Assembly: GCA_019746135.1 (NCBI GenBank)
Contig: JAIESI010000338.1
Coordinates: 1 to 34,404 of the forward strand
DNA from: Xanthobacteraceae bacterium
GTDB lineage: Bacteria > Pseudomonadota > Alphaproteobacteria > Rhizobiales > Xanthobacteraceae
Reading direction: 5' to 3'
Length of the DNA stretch: 34,404 bases
Shown here in pieces: positions 13,050 to 20,915 of this stretch (position 1 is the stretch's first letter; each line of letters starts with the position of its first letter). The position numbers and the translations under genes are program-made. The notes beneath the pieces are model-generated. The model did not search any database and was not told the DNA's origin. It saw only the letters and a list, made by a program, of their open reading frames with translations.

Positions 13050-15143
13050 TCAGACGTCGAGCGTGGCCTCGTCGGCAAATGCCGCGCGCTCCTGGATGAA
13101 CTCGAAGCGCGCCTCGGCCTTGTTGCCCATCAGCCGCTCGACCGATTTCCGCGTGGCCTTGTCGTCGTCCTCGACCACCTTGACCAGCAGGAGCGTGCGC
13201 TTCCTCGGGTCCATGGTGGTTTCCTTGAGCTGGCTCGCCATCATCTCGCCGAGCCCCTTGAAGCGCCCGATCTCGACATTGGCGTTGGCGTGGAATTCCT
13301 TCTTGCGGATTTCGTCGCGGTGCTTGTCGTCGCGGGCATAGAACGTCTTGCCGTTGTGCGAGAGGCGGTAGAGCGGCGGCACGGCGAGATAGAGGTGATC
13401 GTTCTCGATCAGGCCCGGCATCTGCGTGTAGAAGAACGTGATCAGGAGCGAGGCGATGTGCGCGCCGTCGACGTCGGCGTCGGTCATCACGATCACCTTG
13501 TCGTAGCGCAGGTCGTCGTCGCGGTAGTGCTGGCCGGTGCCGCAGCCGAGCGCCTGCACCAGGTCGGAAAGCTGGGCGTTCTGGGCGAGCTTGTCCTTGC
13601 CGGCCGCCTGCACGTTGAGGATTTTTCCGCGCAGCGGCAGCACGGCCTGCGAGGCGCGGTCGCGCGCCTGCTTGGCGGAGCCGCCGGCGCTGTCGCCTTC
13701 GACGATGAAGATTTCCGAGCCCGCGGCCGCGGTGTTGGTGCAGTCGGCAAGCTTGCCGGGGAGGCGAAGCTTGCGCGCCGCGGTCTTGCGCGAGATGTCT
13801 TTCTCCTGGCGGCGGCGGATGCGCTCCTCGGCGCGGTCGACAACGAAGTCGAGCAGCTTGTTGGCCTGCGTCGGATTGCCCGCGAGCCAGTGATCGAACG
13901 GATCCTTGATCGCGTTCTCGACGATGCGCTGGGCTTCGGCGGTGGCGAGGCGATCTTTCGTTTGGCCCTGGAACTCCGGCTCGCGGATGAACACCGAGAG
14001 CATGCAGCCCGCGCCGACCATCACGTCTTCGCTGGTGATCGCCGCCGCGCGCTTGCCTTGTCCCATGCGCTCGGCGTGGTCCTTCAGGCCGCGCAGCAGC
14101 GCGGTGCGAAGCCCGGACTCGTGCGTGCCGCCGTCCGGAGTCGGGATCGTGTTGCAGTAGGAGTTGAGGAAGCCGTCGGCATCGGCGGTCCACGCCACCG
14201 CCCACTGCGCGCCGCCATGGGTGCCGGTCTTGCCGGCCGAGCCGGTGAAGATGTCGGGATGCACCAGCGTCGCGCCGTTCAGCGTCGAGGCGAGATAGTC
14301 CTTCAGCCCTTCCTCGAAATGGAACGTCGCTTCGCTCGGCACGTCGGTGCCTTCGACCAGCTCCTTGGCGCAGGACCAGCGGATTTCCACGCCGCCGAAC
14401 AGGTAGGCCTTCGAGCGCGTCATCTTGAACAGGCGCTCGGCCTTGAATGCGGCCTTGGGCCCGAAAATTTCCGCGTCGGGATGGAAACGCACCTTGGTGC
14501 CGCGGCGGTTCGGCGCCTTGCCGGCGTCCTGCAGTTTGCCCTTCGGCTTGCCGCGCTCGAACGCCATCTTGTAGAGCTTCTGGCCGCGCGCGACCTCGAC
14601 CTCCATGCGGTCGGACAGCGCGTTCGCCACCGATACGCCGACGCCGTGCAAACCGCCCGAGGTCTCGTAGACCTTGGAGTCGAACTTGCCGCCGGCGTGC
14701 AGCGTGCACATGATCACTTCCAGCGCCGACTTGTTCTTGAACTTCGGATGCGGATCGACCGGGATGCCGCGGCCGTTGTCGGTGACGCTGATGAAGCCTG
14801 AGGCTTCGAGCTCGACCTCGATGAAGGTGGCGTGGCCGGCGAGCGCCTCGTCCATCGCGTTGTCGATCACCTCGGCGAACAGGTGATGCAGCGCCTTCTC
14901 GTCGGTGCCGCCGATGTACATGCCGGGGCGGCGGCGCACCGGTTCCAGTCCCTCCAGCACCTCGATGTGCTTGGCGGTGTAGCCCGCGTCGCCGCCCGAT
15001 GCCGGCGCCCGCGAAGCCTTGGCCGAGCTCTTGGCCGAGCTCTTGGCCGACTCGCGCTGCGGCTTGTCCGCTCCGGCGAACAGGTCGCCGACGGCCGCGG
15101 TTTTCTTCGGATTTTTCGTGGCTTTGCTGACGGTCTTGGCCAT
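13050..15143 (-). CDS. parE: DNA topoisomerase IV subunit B
   Basis: ParE is the ATPase subunit that works with ParC to decatenate chromosomes. The start MAKTVSKATK gives 697 residues, normal for alphaproteobacteria. A longer open frame upstream looks non-coding. Residues about 33-46 are a low-complexity Ser/Ala/Lys linker (three AKSS-like units). The GHKL ATPase domain shows YTAKHIEVLEGLEPVRRRPG and MYIGG, then EVIDNAMDEA (Asn95 binds Mg), DNGRGIPV and GGLHGVGVSVANALS. The TOPRIM domain has FIVEGDSAGGSAKQARDR (Glu482) and MTDADVDGAHI (Asp555, Asp557). The order of motifs and the lack of a long insert fit ParE rather than GyrB. No parC is within the window. Confidence 0.96.
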   Translation of the reverse strand: MAKTVSKATKNPKKTAAVGDLFAGADKPQRESAKSSAKSSAKASRAPASGGDAGYTAKHIEVLEGLEPVRRRPGMYIGGTDEKALHHLFAEVIDNAMDEALAGHATFIEVELEASGFISVTDNGRGIPVDPHPKFKNKSALEVIMCTLHAGGKFDSKVYETSGGLHGVGVSVANALSDRMEVEVARGQKLYKMAFERGKPKGKLQDAGKAPNRRGTKVRFHPDAEIFGPKAAFKAERLFKMTRSKAYLFGGVEIRWSCAKELVEGTDVPSEATFHFEEGLKDYLASTLNGATLVHPDIFTGSAGKTGTHGGAQWAVAWTADADGFLNSYCNTIPTPDGGTHESGLRTALLRGLKDHAERMGQGKRAAAITSEDVMVGAGCMLSVFIREPEFQGQTKDRLATAEAQRIVENAIKDPFDHWLAGNPTQANKLLDFVVDRAEERIRRRQEKDISRKTAARKLRLPGKLADCTNTAAAGSEIFIVEGDSAGGSAKQARDRASQAVLPLRGKILNVQAAGKDKLAQNAQLSDLVQALGCGTGQHYRDDDLRYDKVIVMTDADVDGAHIASLLITFFYTQMPGLIENDHLYLAVPPLYRLSHNGKTFYARDDKHRDEIRKKEFHANANVEIGRFKGLGEMMASQLKETTMDPRKRTLLLVKVVEDDDKATRKSVERLMGNKAEARFEFIQERAAFADEATLDV

Positions 15144-15377
15144 TTCGCTGGGACGCTCGAATCTCGGACTTGCGGTGACGGGGAAGGAAGGCGAATCAGT
15201 TAAGCGCCGAATATGCCACGGCAAGGGCCGGCAGGCTGCATATGAGGCTTGATGCCGCCTTGGCGCTCCCCATCATCCTCGCGGTGGATACTGGCTAAAC
15301 CGCGGCGTCCGCGATAAACCAATCGCCCCGGTTGCGCGGCCTCCCGGCCATTTTCGGCCCGAGGCCCAGAAAGTCTC

Positions 15378-15923
15378 ATGAATCCCGAGCAATATATCCA
15401 GCCGATCGTCGACTTTGTCCGCGAGCATCAGAGCTGGGCCGCGCCGCTCGTGTTCGCGCTGTGCTTTGCCGAGTCGCTGGCGTTCATCTCGCTGCTGATC
15501 CCGGCGTGGGGCGTGCTGGTCGGCCTCGGCGCGCTGGTCAGCGCCAGCGGGCTGAGCTTCTGGCCGCTGGTGCTCGCGGGCGCGCTCGGCGCGGCGATGG
15601 GCGACTGGCTGTCCTACTGGGTCGGGCTCAAGCTCGAGAACCGAGTCTATCACATGTGGCCGTTGTCGCAGCACCCGCACCTCATTCCGGCCGGCGAGGA
15701 TTTCATCAAGAAATGGGGCTCGGCCGCGATCTTCATCGCGCGCTTCTCCGGGCCGTTGCGCGCTTCGGTGCCGATCGTCGCCGGCGTGTTCGCGATGCCG
15801 TACTGGCGGTTTCAGGTCGCCAACTTCACGTCGGCTTTCGTTTGGGCCTGGGTGCTGCTGTCGCTCGGCGACGTCACGTCGATGTCGCTCAAATGGTTCG
15901 TCGACCTGATCGGCAAGAGTTGA
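15378..15923 (+). CDS. DedA family membrane protein
   Basis: This 181-residue integral membrane protein is divergent from parE. It has a short amphipathic start, then hydrophobic segments at about 22-48 (APLVFALCFAESLAFISLLI), 50-75, 130-150 and 153-172. DedA/SNARE-associated (VTT) hallmarks are present: FAESLAFISLLIPAW, GAALGAAMGDWLSYWVGL-like sequence (the G..xGD..gYw.G motif) and IFIARFSGPLRASVPIVAG, the re-entrant loop with the essential F.GP.R motif. DedA proteins are lipid scramblases or flippases, several acting on undecaprenyl phosphate or phosphatidylethanolamine. It is monocistronic and ends in a strong hairpin. Confidence 0.93.
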   Translation: MNPEQYIQPIVDFVREHQSWAAPLVFALCFAESLAFISLLIPAWGVLVGLGALVSASGLSFWPLVLAGALGAAMGDWLSYWVGLKLENRVYHMWPLSQHPHLIPAGEDFIKKWGSAAIFIARFSGPLRASVPIVAGVFAMPYWRFQVANFTSAFVWAWVLLSLGDVTSMSLKWFVDLIGKS

Positions 15924-15952
15924 GGCCTGCCGAGGTGAGCCCGGCAGGCCTC
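15922..15952. terminator. terminator hairpin between dedA and the convergent HbpS-like gene
   Basis: GAGGCCTGCC (15922-15931), overlapping the dedA stop codon, pairs perfectly with GGCAGGCCTC (15943-15952). The loop is 11 bases. It lies between two convergent genes and could serve both. No long U-tract is present on either side. Confidence 0.7.
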
Positions 15953-15976
15953 TGATCGGAATTCAGCAGTCTTCGC

Positions 15977-16471
15977 CTACTTCACCGCATTGACGCCGGC
16001 CTGGCAGGCCTGTCCGTCCTGCTGTCCGGTGCCGCCGCTGCAGCCGATCCCACCGACGATCTTGCCGCCGACCACGATCGGGATGCCGCCCTCCGAGGCG
16101 ATGATGCCGTCGAGCGTCAGCGCCGTCAGGCCCGCGCCACCCGCGGCGATGCGGTCCTCGAACACCTTGGTGGGACGGCGGAAGGTCGCGGCCGCCTTCG
16201 CCTTGTGCTGCGAAATGACGATCGAGGCAAACTGGCAATTGTCCATCCGCTCGAACTGCACGAGATCGCCGGAGGGCGCGACGACCGCAACGCACATCGC
16301 CCAGCCGTTCTTCTTCGATTCTTCGACCGCGGCCGCCACGGCCTTCTTCGCCGTCTCGCTGTTGAGCGTTTCGCCATACGGAGGCGGCGGCGCGGGCGCC
16401 TGGGCGCCGGCGTTCGAACCGAACAGGACCGCGGCGCATAATGCGACTGATGTGACCACGAGCTTACGCAT
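15977..16471 (-). CDS. secreted HbpS/GlcG-like heme-binding family protein
   Basis: AGGGAGGAG lies 6 bases before the chosen ATG, although the frame is open further upstream. The 164-residue product has a signal peptide (about 1-23, RKLVVTSVALCAAVLFGSNA then GAQA). A Pro-rich linker leads into the PF03928 domain: LNSETAKKAVAAAVEESKKN, AMCVAVVAPSGDLVQFERMD, SIVISQHKAKAAATFRRPTK and GGIPIVVGGKIVGGIGCSGG. These are the hallmarks of the GlcG/HbpS fold. The C-terminal QQDGQACQAGVNAV carries a Cys that may pair with the Cys near residue 79. Secreted members often lie beside periplasmic dehydrogenase/cytochrome genes. Here it is divergent from the hydrolase-GMC-cytochrome cluster. Its ligand is not known. 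Confidence 0.9.
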   Translation of the reverse strand: MRKLVVTSVALCAAVLFGSNAGAQAPAPPPPYGETLNSETAKKAVAAAVEESKKNGWAMCVAVVAPSGDLVQFERMDNCQFASIVISQHKAKAAATFRRPTKVFEDRIAAGGAGLTALTLDGIIASEGGIPIVVGGKIVGGIGCSGGTGQQDGQACQAGVNAVK

Positions 16472-16829
16472 CAAACTCCTCCCTGGAACGCCGCCGGTCT
16501 GTCGCCGGCAGGACGTGTCGTTGCGCGAAGCCCGTGCCCAATGCATGCGCCCCCGCAAGCGGGCGCATCTTAGGGCGGGGCGGAGGCCACCTCAACATCG
16601 CGTGAACGGCGCGAGTCCGTCATCGGGATGGAATAGAATCGTGCGACCGGTGTTAGGCTGCCATCGGACGGGGGGAATAGGGGACATTCCATCCGCCGCG
16701 CACCTCCAGATTTCGGGGCGACGATTTGGAGGTGACGATCAGGCCGCCGCGCGCAGCGCGGGACGGCCGTCGGTTCGTTGCTCCGGGTAACGATCGTTAC
16801 TGAAGCCACCGCATCCAGGGAGAAAACGA
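16472..16829. other. divergent intergenic region with a hairpin
   Basis: These 358 bases separate the HbpS-like gene from the first hydrolase and must hold both promoters. A stem-loop ATGCGCCC (16545-16552) / GGGCGCAT (16561-16568) is the only clear structure. An alternating ACGATCGTTAC stretch at about 16791-16801, next to the first hydrolase ribosome site, contains the short palindrome AACGATCGTT, a possible operator. No gene is seen. Confidence 0.45.
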
Positions 16830-17828
16830 ATGACCGAACTCACTCGCCGCACCGTGCTGGCGGGCGCCGCCGTTGCGTCCGCCGCAACCGCACTGACGCC
16901 GCTTGCGCCTGCGCCGGCCAAGGCCGCCGCGCCGTTGCTGGGGACGCAAGCGCCCGGCTGGTATCGCTACAAGGTCGGCAGCTACGAGATCACCTGCGTC
17001 ACCGACGGCCGCAACACGTTCAAGCTGCCCGACAGCTTCGTCGGCAACGCGGGCAAGGACCAGGTGAACGCGGCGCTCGCCGCCGCCTACATGGAAAAGG
17101 ACACGATGACGATCCCGTACACGCCGATCGTCATCAACACCGGCTCCAAGCTCGTCGCCATCGACTGCGGCACCGGCGAAGCCAACTTCGAGCGCAGCAA
17201 GGGCGTCGGCGGCCAGTATCACACCAACCTCAAGGCCGCGGGCATCGATCGCAACGCGGTCGACGTCGTCATCATCTCGCACTTCCACGGCGACCACATC
17301 AACGGCCTGATCACGCCGGACAAGAAGCCGTCGTTCCCGAACGCGGAGATCATGGTGCCTGCCGCCGAGTGGAAGTACTTCATGGACGACGGCGAGCTGA
17401 GCCGCCAGACCACCGATCGCATGAAGGGCGTGTTCGCCGGCGCGCGCACCGTGTTCGATGCGCTCAATCGCAAGGTCACGCCCTATGAGCCGGGCAAGGA
17501 GCTTGCGCCGGGCATCACCCCGGTTGCGACCAACGGCCACACGCCGGGCCACAACTCGCACATCGTCGCCTCCGGCAACAGCAAGGTCTATGTGCAGGCC
17601 GACGTGACCAATCATCCGGCGCTGTTTGTGCGCAATCCGGGCTGGCACGCCTTCTTCGATCAGGATGCGAAGATGGCGGAGGAGACGCGCCGGAAGGTCT
17701 ACGACATGCTGGTGGCCGAGAAGATGCTGGTGCAGGGCTTCCACTATCCGTTCCCGGGCATGGCCTATATCGAGAAGGCCGGCAACGGCTACCGCGAGAT
17801 TCCGGTGATGTGGAATCCGACGCTCTAA
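16830..17828 (+). CDS. Tat-exported MBL-fold metallo-hydrolase, copy 1
   Basis: CAGGGAGAAAA precedes the ATG. The 332-residue protein starts with a twin-arginine signal (LTRRTVLAGAAVASAATAL, cleavage near AKAAA, residue 34). The metallo-beta-lactamase fold shows PIVINTGSKLVAIDCGTG and the dinuclear site HFHGDH (His151, His153, Asp155, His156), then GHTPGH (His241), QADVTN (Asp258) and GFHYPFPG (His305). The last, a His-x-Pro-Phe-Pro motif, is that of the methyl parathion hydrolase/OPHC2-like group. Those enzymes hydrolyse phosphotriesters, esters or lactones with two metal ions. It is the first of four paralogs and is closest in wording to copy 4 (both have MDDGE and RKVTPY). It has its own terminator. 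Confidence 0.93.
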   Translation: MTELTRRTVLAGAAVASAATALTPLAPAPAKAAAPLLGTQAPGWYRYKVGSYEITCVTDGRNTFKLPDSFVGNAGKDQVNAALAAAYMEKDTMTIPYTPIVINTGSKLVAIDCGTGEANFERSKGVGGQYHTNLKAAGIDRNAVDVVIISHFHGDHINGLITPDKKPSFPNAEIMVPAAEWKYFMDDGELSRQTTDRMKGVFAGARTVFDALNRKVTPYEPGKELAPGITPVATNGHTPGHNSHIVASGNSKVYVQADVTNHPALFVRNPGWHAFFDQDAKMAEETRRKVYDMLVAEKMLVQGFHYPFPGMAYIEKAGNGYREIPVMWNPTL

Positions 17829-17851
17829 TTCGGAACGGTTTGCAGGACGGG

Positions 17852-17881
17852 AAGGCCGCCGGCGACGGCGGCCTTCTTTTT
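17852..17881 (+). terminator. intrinsic terminator after hydrolase copy 1
   Basis: AAGGCCGCCG (17852-17861) pairs perfectly with CGGCGGCCTT (17866-17875) around GCGA and is followed by CTTTTT. This is the clearest rho-independent terminator in the window. It separates copy 1 from copies 2 and 3. Confidence 0.92.
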
Positions 17882-17968
17882 GGCCCGACGGGAAAATCGC
17901 GCTAGACTTGCGGCGGATTGCTGCGCGGCCATTCAACGACGCAGCGCCGATATCAGGGAGGGATCATC

Positions 17969-18961
17969 ATGACTGAGCTCACTCGCCGTCATTGGCTGGG
18001 CGGAGTGGCCGCAACCGGCGCGCTCGCGCTCACGCAGTACGCGCCGGGTCATGCCGCTGCGCCCGTCACCGGCAAGCAGGCCGCGGGCCTCTACCGCTAC
18101 AAGGTCGGCGACCTCGAATGCACGTCGGTCAACGACGGCGCGCGCACGTTCCCGATGCCCGACAATTTCGTGCGCAACGTGCCGAAGGAGCAGGCGCTCG
18201 CCGCCGCCGAAGCCGCGCGCTGGCCCAAGGGCATGGTCACCGTGCCGTTCAACCCGCAGCTCATCAACACCGGCGGCAAGCTCGTGCTGATCGACTGCGG
18301 CAACGGCATCGGCCAGCTCGAGGCGAGCAAGGGCGCGGTCGGCCGCACCATCGGCAATCTCGCCGCCGCCGGCATCCAGCCTAAGGACATCGACATCGTG
18401 CTGATGTCGCACCTGCACCCCGATCACACCAACGGCATCCGCGCCGCCGACAACTCGATGGCGTTTCCCAACGCCGAGATCATGGTGCCGGCCAGGGACT
18501 GGGACTTCTGGATGAGCAAGGAGAACGCCGCCAGGGCCGAGTCCAACCCGATGATGAAGAACTACTTCGCCAACGTGCAGAAGGTGTATGCCGGCATCGA
18601 GGACAAGGTGACGCGCTACGACTGGGACAAGGAGGTGGCGCCCGGCATCACCGCGATCGGCGCGCCCGGCCACACCCCGGGTCACACCACCTTCGTGGTC
18701 GCCTCGGGTTCGGCCAAGGTGCTGATCCAGTCCGACGTCACCAACATTCCGGAGCTGTTCCTGCGCAATCCCGACTGGCACGTGGCCTTCGACATCGACC
18801 CGCAGGAGGCGGCGCAGACGCGCCGCAAGTTCTACGACATGGCGGCGGCGGAGAAGGCCATGGTGATCGGCTTCCACTTCAACTTCCCGTCCCAGGGCTT
18901 TGTGGAGAAGGACGGCGCGAACTACCGCCTGATCCCGGCGGCGTGGAATCCGGTTCTCTGA
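17969..18961 (+). CDS. Tat-exported MBL-fold metallo-hydrolase, copy 2
   Basis: The ATG follows AGGGAGGGA. The 330-residue product begins MTELTRRHWLGGVAATGALA, a twin-arginine signal with likely cleavage near GHAAA (residue 31). Metal ligands by motif: SHLHPDH (His148, His150, Asp152, His153), GHTPGHT (His239), QSDVTN (Asp256) and GFHFNFPS (His303). The usual HFPFPG is changed to HFNFPS, so the wall of the active site may differ from copies 1, 3 and 4. Pro replaces Gly/Ala inside the H-x-H-x-D-H motif. Copy 3 follows by 17 bases, so the two form an operon. Enzyme class is inferred from OPHC2-like relatives. The substrate is unknown. Confidence 0.92.
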   Translation: MTELTRRHWLGGVAATGALALTQYAPGHAAAPVTGKQAAGLYRYKVGDLECTSVNDGARTFPMPDNFVRNVPKEQALAAAEAARWPKGMVTVPFNPQLINTGGKLVLIDCGNGIGQLEASKGAVGRTIGNLAAAGIQPKDIDIVLMSHLHPDHTNGIRAADNSMAFPNAEIMVPARDWDFWMSKENAARAESNPMMKNYFANVQKVYAGIEDKVTRYDWDKEVAPGITAIGAPGHTPGHTTFVVASGSAKVLIQSDVTNIPELFLRNPDWHVAFDIDPQEAAQTRRKFYDMAAAEKAMVIGFHFNFPSQGFVEKDGANYRLIPAAWNPVL

Positions 18962-18978
18962 AGGGCAGGGAGGACATC

Positions 18979-19950
18979 ATGAGCGAACTCACGCGACGTG
19001 GCTTGATGGCGGGGGCGGCTGCCGCGGGCGCCGCACTGGCGCTTCCCCGGGAGGCCTTCGCGGGCGCGGCCGCCGCCGGCAAGCAGGTGCCGAGCTTCTA
19101 TCGTTCCAAGCTCGGCGATTTCGAGCTGACCGTGGTCAGCGACGGCGCGCGGCCGATCCCGCTGCCGCCGCGGTTCGTGCTGAACGTGCCGAACGAAGAG
19201 GTGCTGAAGGCCGCGGACGCCGCCTACATGCCGAAGGGCACGGTGTTTGCGCCGTTCAATCCGCTGCTGGTCAACACCGGAACGAAGCTCGTGCTGATCG
19301 ACACCGGCTACGGGCCGATCGCGCCGACCGTCGGCCTGCTGCCGCAATCGCTCGCCGCCGCCGGCGTCGATCCCAAGTCGATCGACATTGTCGTGATCTC
19401 GCACATGCACGGCGACCACATCAACGGCCTGAAAAATCCCGACGGCTCGCTGGCCTTCCCGAACGCCGAGATCAAGGTGCAGGCCAGGGACTGGGAGTTC
19501 TGGATGGACGACGCCAACATGGCGAAGGCCCCGGAGGGCTTCGTCAAGGCGTCGTTCGGCTTCGCCCGGAAAATCTTCGGCGACATCAAGACCCGCGTGA
19601 CGATCTACCAATGGGGCAGCGAGGTCGCGCCCGGCATCACCGCGGTCGACACCGCGGGCCACACGCCGGGGCACAGCTCGTTTGCGATCCAGTCGGGCCA
19701 GAGCAAGCTTCTGTTCCAGGGCGACGTCGCCAACGTGCCCGACCTGTTCCTGACAAATCCCGAGTGGAAGGTGATGTTCGACAACGAGCCGGACCAGGCG
19801 GTGGCGACGCGCAAGCGCTTCTACGACATGGCGGCCGCGGAGAAGGTTCTGATCTCCGGCTATCACTTCCCGTTCCCCGGCCTCGGCTGGGTCGAGAAGG
19901 CGGGCAGCGGCTACCGGCTCGTGCCCGCGCCGTGGAGTCCGGTGCTCTGA
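18979..19950 (+). CDS. Tat-exported MBL-fold metallo-hydrolase, copy 3
   Basis: It starts 17 bases after copy 2 with AGGGAGGA as ribosome site. The product has 323 residues. The signal SELTRRGLMAGAAAAGAALA carries the twin arginines, with cleavage near residue 28-33. Ligands by motif: SHMHGDH (His142, His144, Asp146, His147), GHTPGHS (His232), QGDVAN (Asp249) and GYHFPFPG (His296). In place of the IDCG of copies 1 and 2 it has IDTG. It shares the AAGKQ/GKQ start of the mature protein and YDMAAAEK with copy 2, suggesting these two arose from one duplication. A hairpin follows the gene, separating it partly from copy 4. Confidence 0.92.
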   Translation: MSELTRRGLMAGAAAAGAALALPREAFAGAAAAGKQVPSFYRSKLGDFELTVVSDGARPIPLPPRFVLNVPNEEVLKAADAAYMPKGTVFAPFNPLLVNTGTKLVLIDTGYGPIAPTVGLLPQSLAAAGVDPKSIDIVVISHMHGDHINGLKNPDGSLAFPNAEIKVQARDWEFWMDDANMAKAPEGFVKASFGFARKIFGDIKTRVTIYQWGSEVAPGITAVDTAGHTPGHSSFAIQSGQSKLLFQGDVANVPDLFLTNPEWKVMFDNEPDQAVATRKRFYDMAAAEKVLISGYHFPFPGLGWVEKAGSGYRLVPAPWSPVL

Positions 19951-19982
19951 TCGGGTGATCGGGCGCTTGCAAGAAAATCCCG

Positions 19983-20006
19983 GGCCGCCCATCTTGGGCG
20001 GCCTTT
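19983..20006 (+). terminator. hairpin between hydrolase copies 3 and 4
   Basis: GGCCGCCCA (19983-19991) pairs with TGGGCGGCC (19995-20003) around a 3-base loop, followed by TTT. The short U-run suggests partial termination. It could act as an attenuator so that copy 4, the GMC gene and the cytochrome gene are still reached by read-through. Confidence 0.65.
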
Positions 20007-20027
20007 GGCGTCAGGGAGAATGAAGGA

Positions 20028-20897
20028 ATGGGTGAGTTTCATCGTTACAAGGTCGGCGACATCGAGGTGACCGTCCTGTCGGACGGCTTCCGCCAGGTGC
20101 CGGTCAACAGCAATTATCTGATCAATGCGAGCGCCGAGGATCTGGCCAAGGCCTTGGCCGCGGCGGGGCAGCCGACCGACAAGATGAAGAACACCTATTC
20201 GCCGATCGTGCTGACGACCGGCGGCAAGCGCGTGCTGGTCGACACCGGCAACGGCGAGGCGGCGTCGGCGGAGAGCAAGGGCGAGCGCGGCACGCTCAAC
20301 GCCAACCTCAAGGCCGCCGGCCTCGACCGCAGCGCGATCGACATCGTGGTGATCTCGCATTTCCACGCCGACCACGTGAACGGCCTGCTGATGCCCGACA
20401 ATTCGCCGGCGTTTCCCAATGCCGAGATCAAGGTGCCCGAGGTGGAGTGGAAGTTCTGGATGGACGACGGCGAGATGAGCCGCGCCTCCAAGGGCCGCAT
20501 GACCGAGCTGTTTGCCAACAACCGCCGCGTCTTCGACACGCTGAAACGCAAGGTCACGCCCTACGCCTGGGACCAGGAGGTGGCGCCCGGCATGACGGCG
20601 GTCGGCACGCCCGGCCACAGCATCGGCCACACCTCGTACGTCGTCGCCTCGGCCGGCAAGACGATCTACGTGCAGTCCGACGTCTGCAACAACATCGCGG
20701 TGTTCGCGCCCTATCCCGACTGGCATGGCTTCTTCGACCAGGACCCGCCGAAGGCCGCGGCGACACGCAAGCGCGTCTACGACATGCTGGCGGCCGAGAA
20801 GCTGCCGGTGCAGGGCTATCACTTTCCGTTTCCCGCGCTCGGCCGCGTCGACAAGTCCGGCAGCGGCTACCGCGTCAACGTCATGCAATCGCTCTAG
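20028..20897 (+). CDS. MBL-fold metallo-hydrolase, copy 4, without signal peptide
   Basis: The ATG at 20028 follows AAGGA. The 289-residue product begins MGEFHRYKVGDIEVTVLSDG, which corresponds to the start of the mature domain of the other three copies. The Tat signal is therefore cleanly absent, and no export signal is visible upstream in frame. Ligands by motif: SHFHADH (His111, His113, Asp115, His116), GHSIGH (His201, where the others have GHTPGH), QSDVCN (Asp218) and GYHFPFPA (His265). All metal ligands are kept, so it is likely active, but in the cytoplasm. The GMC oxidoreductase follows after 18 bases. This copy may work on an imported or intracellular form of the substrate handled outside by copies 1-3. 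Confidence 0.92.
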   Translation: MGEFHRYKVGDIEVTVLSDGFRQVPVNSNYLINASAEDLAKALAAAGQPTDKMKNTYSPIVLTTGGKRVLVDTGNGEAASAESKGERGTLNANLKAAGLDRSAIDIVVISHFHADHVNGLLMPDNSPAFPNAEIKVPEVEWKFWMDDGEMSRASKGRMTELFANNRRVFDTLKRKVTPYAWDQEVAPGMTAVGTPGHSIGHTSYVVASAGKTIYVQSDVCNNIAVFAPYPDWHGFFDQDPPKAAATRKRVYDMLAAEKLPVQGYHFPFPALGRVDKSGSGYRVNVMQSL

Positions 20898-20915
20898 CGC
20901 AAGGCACTGCAGGGC

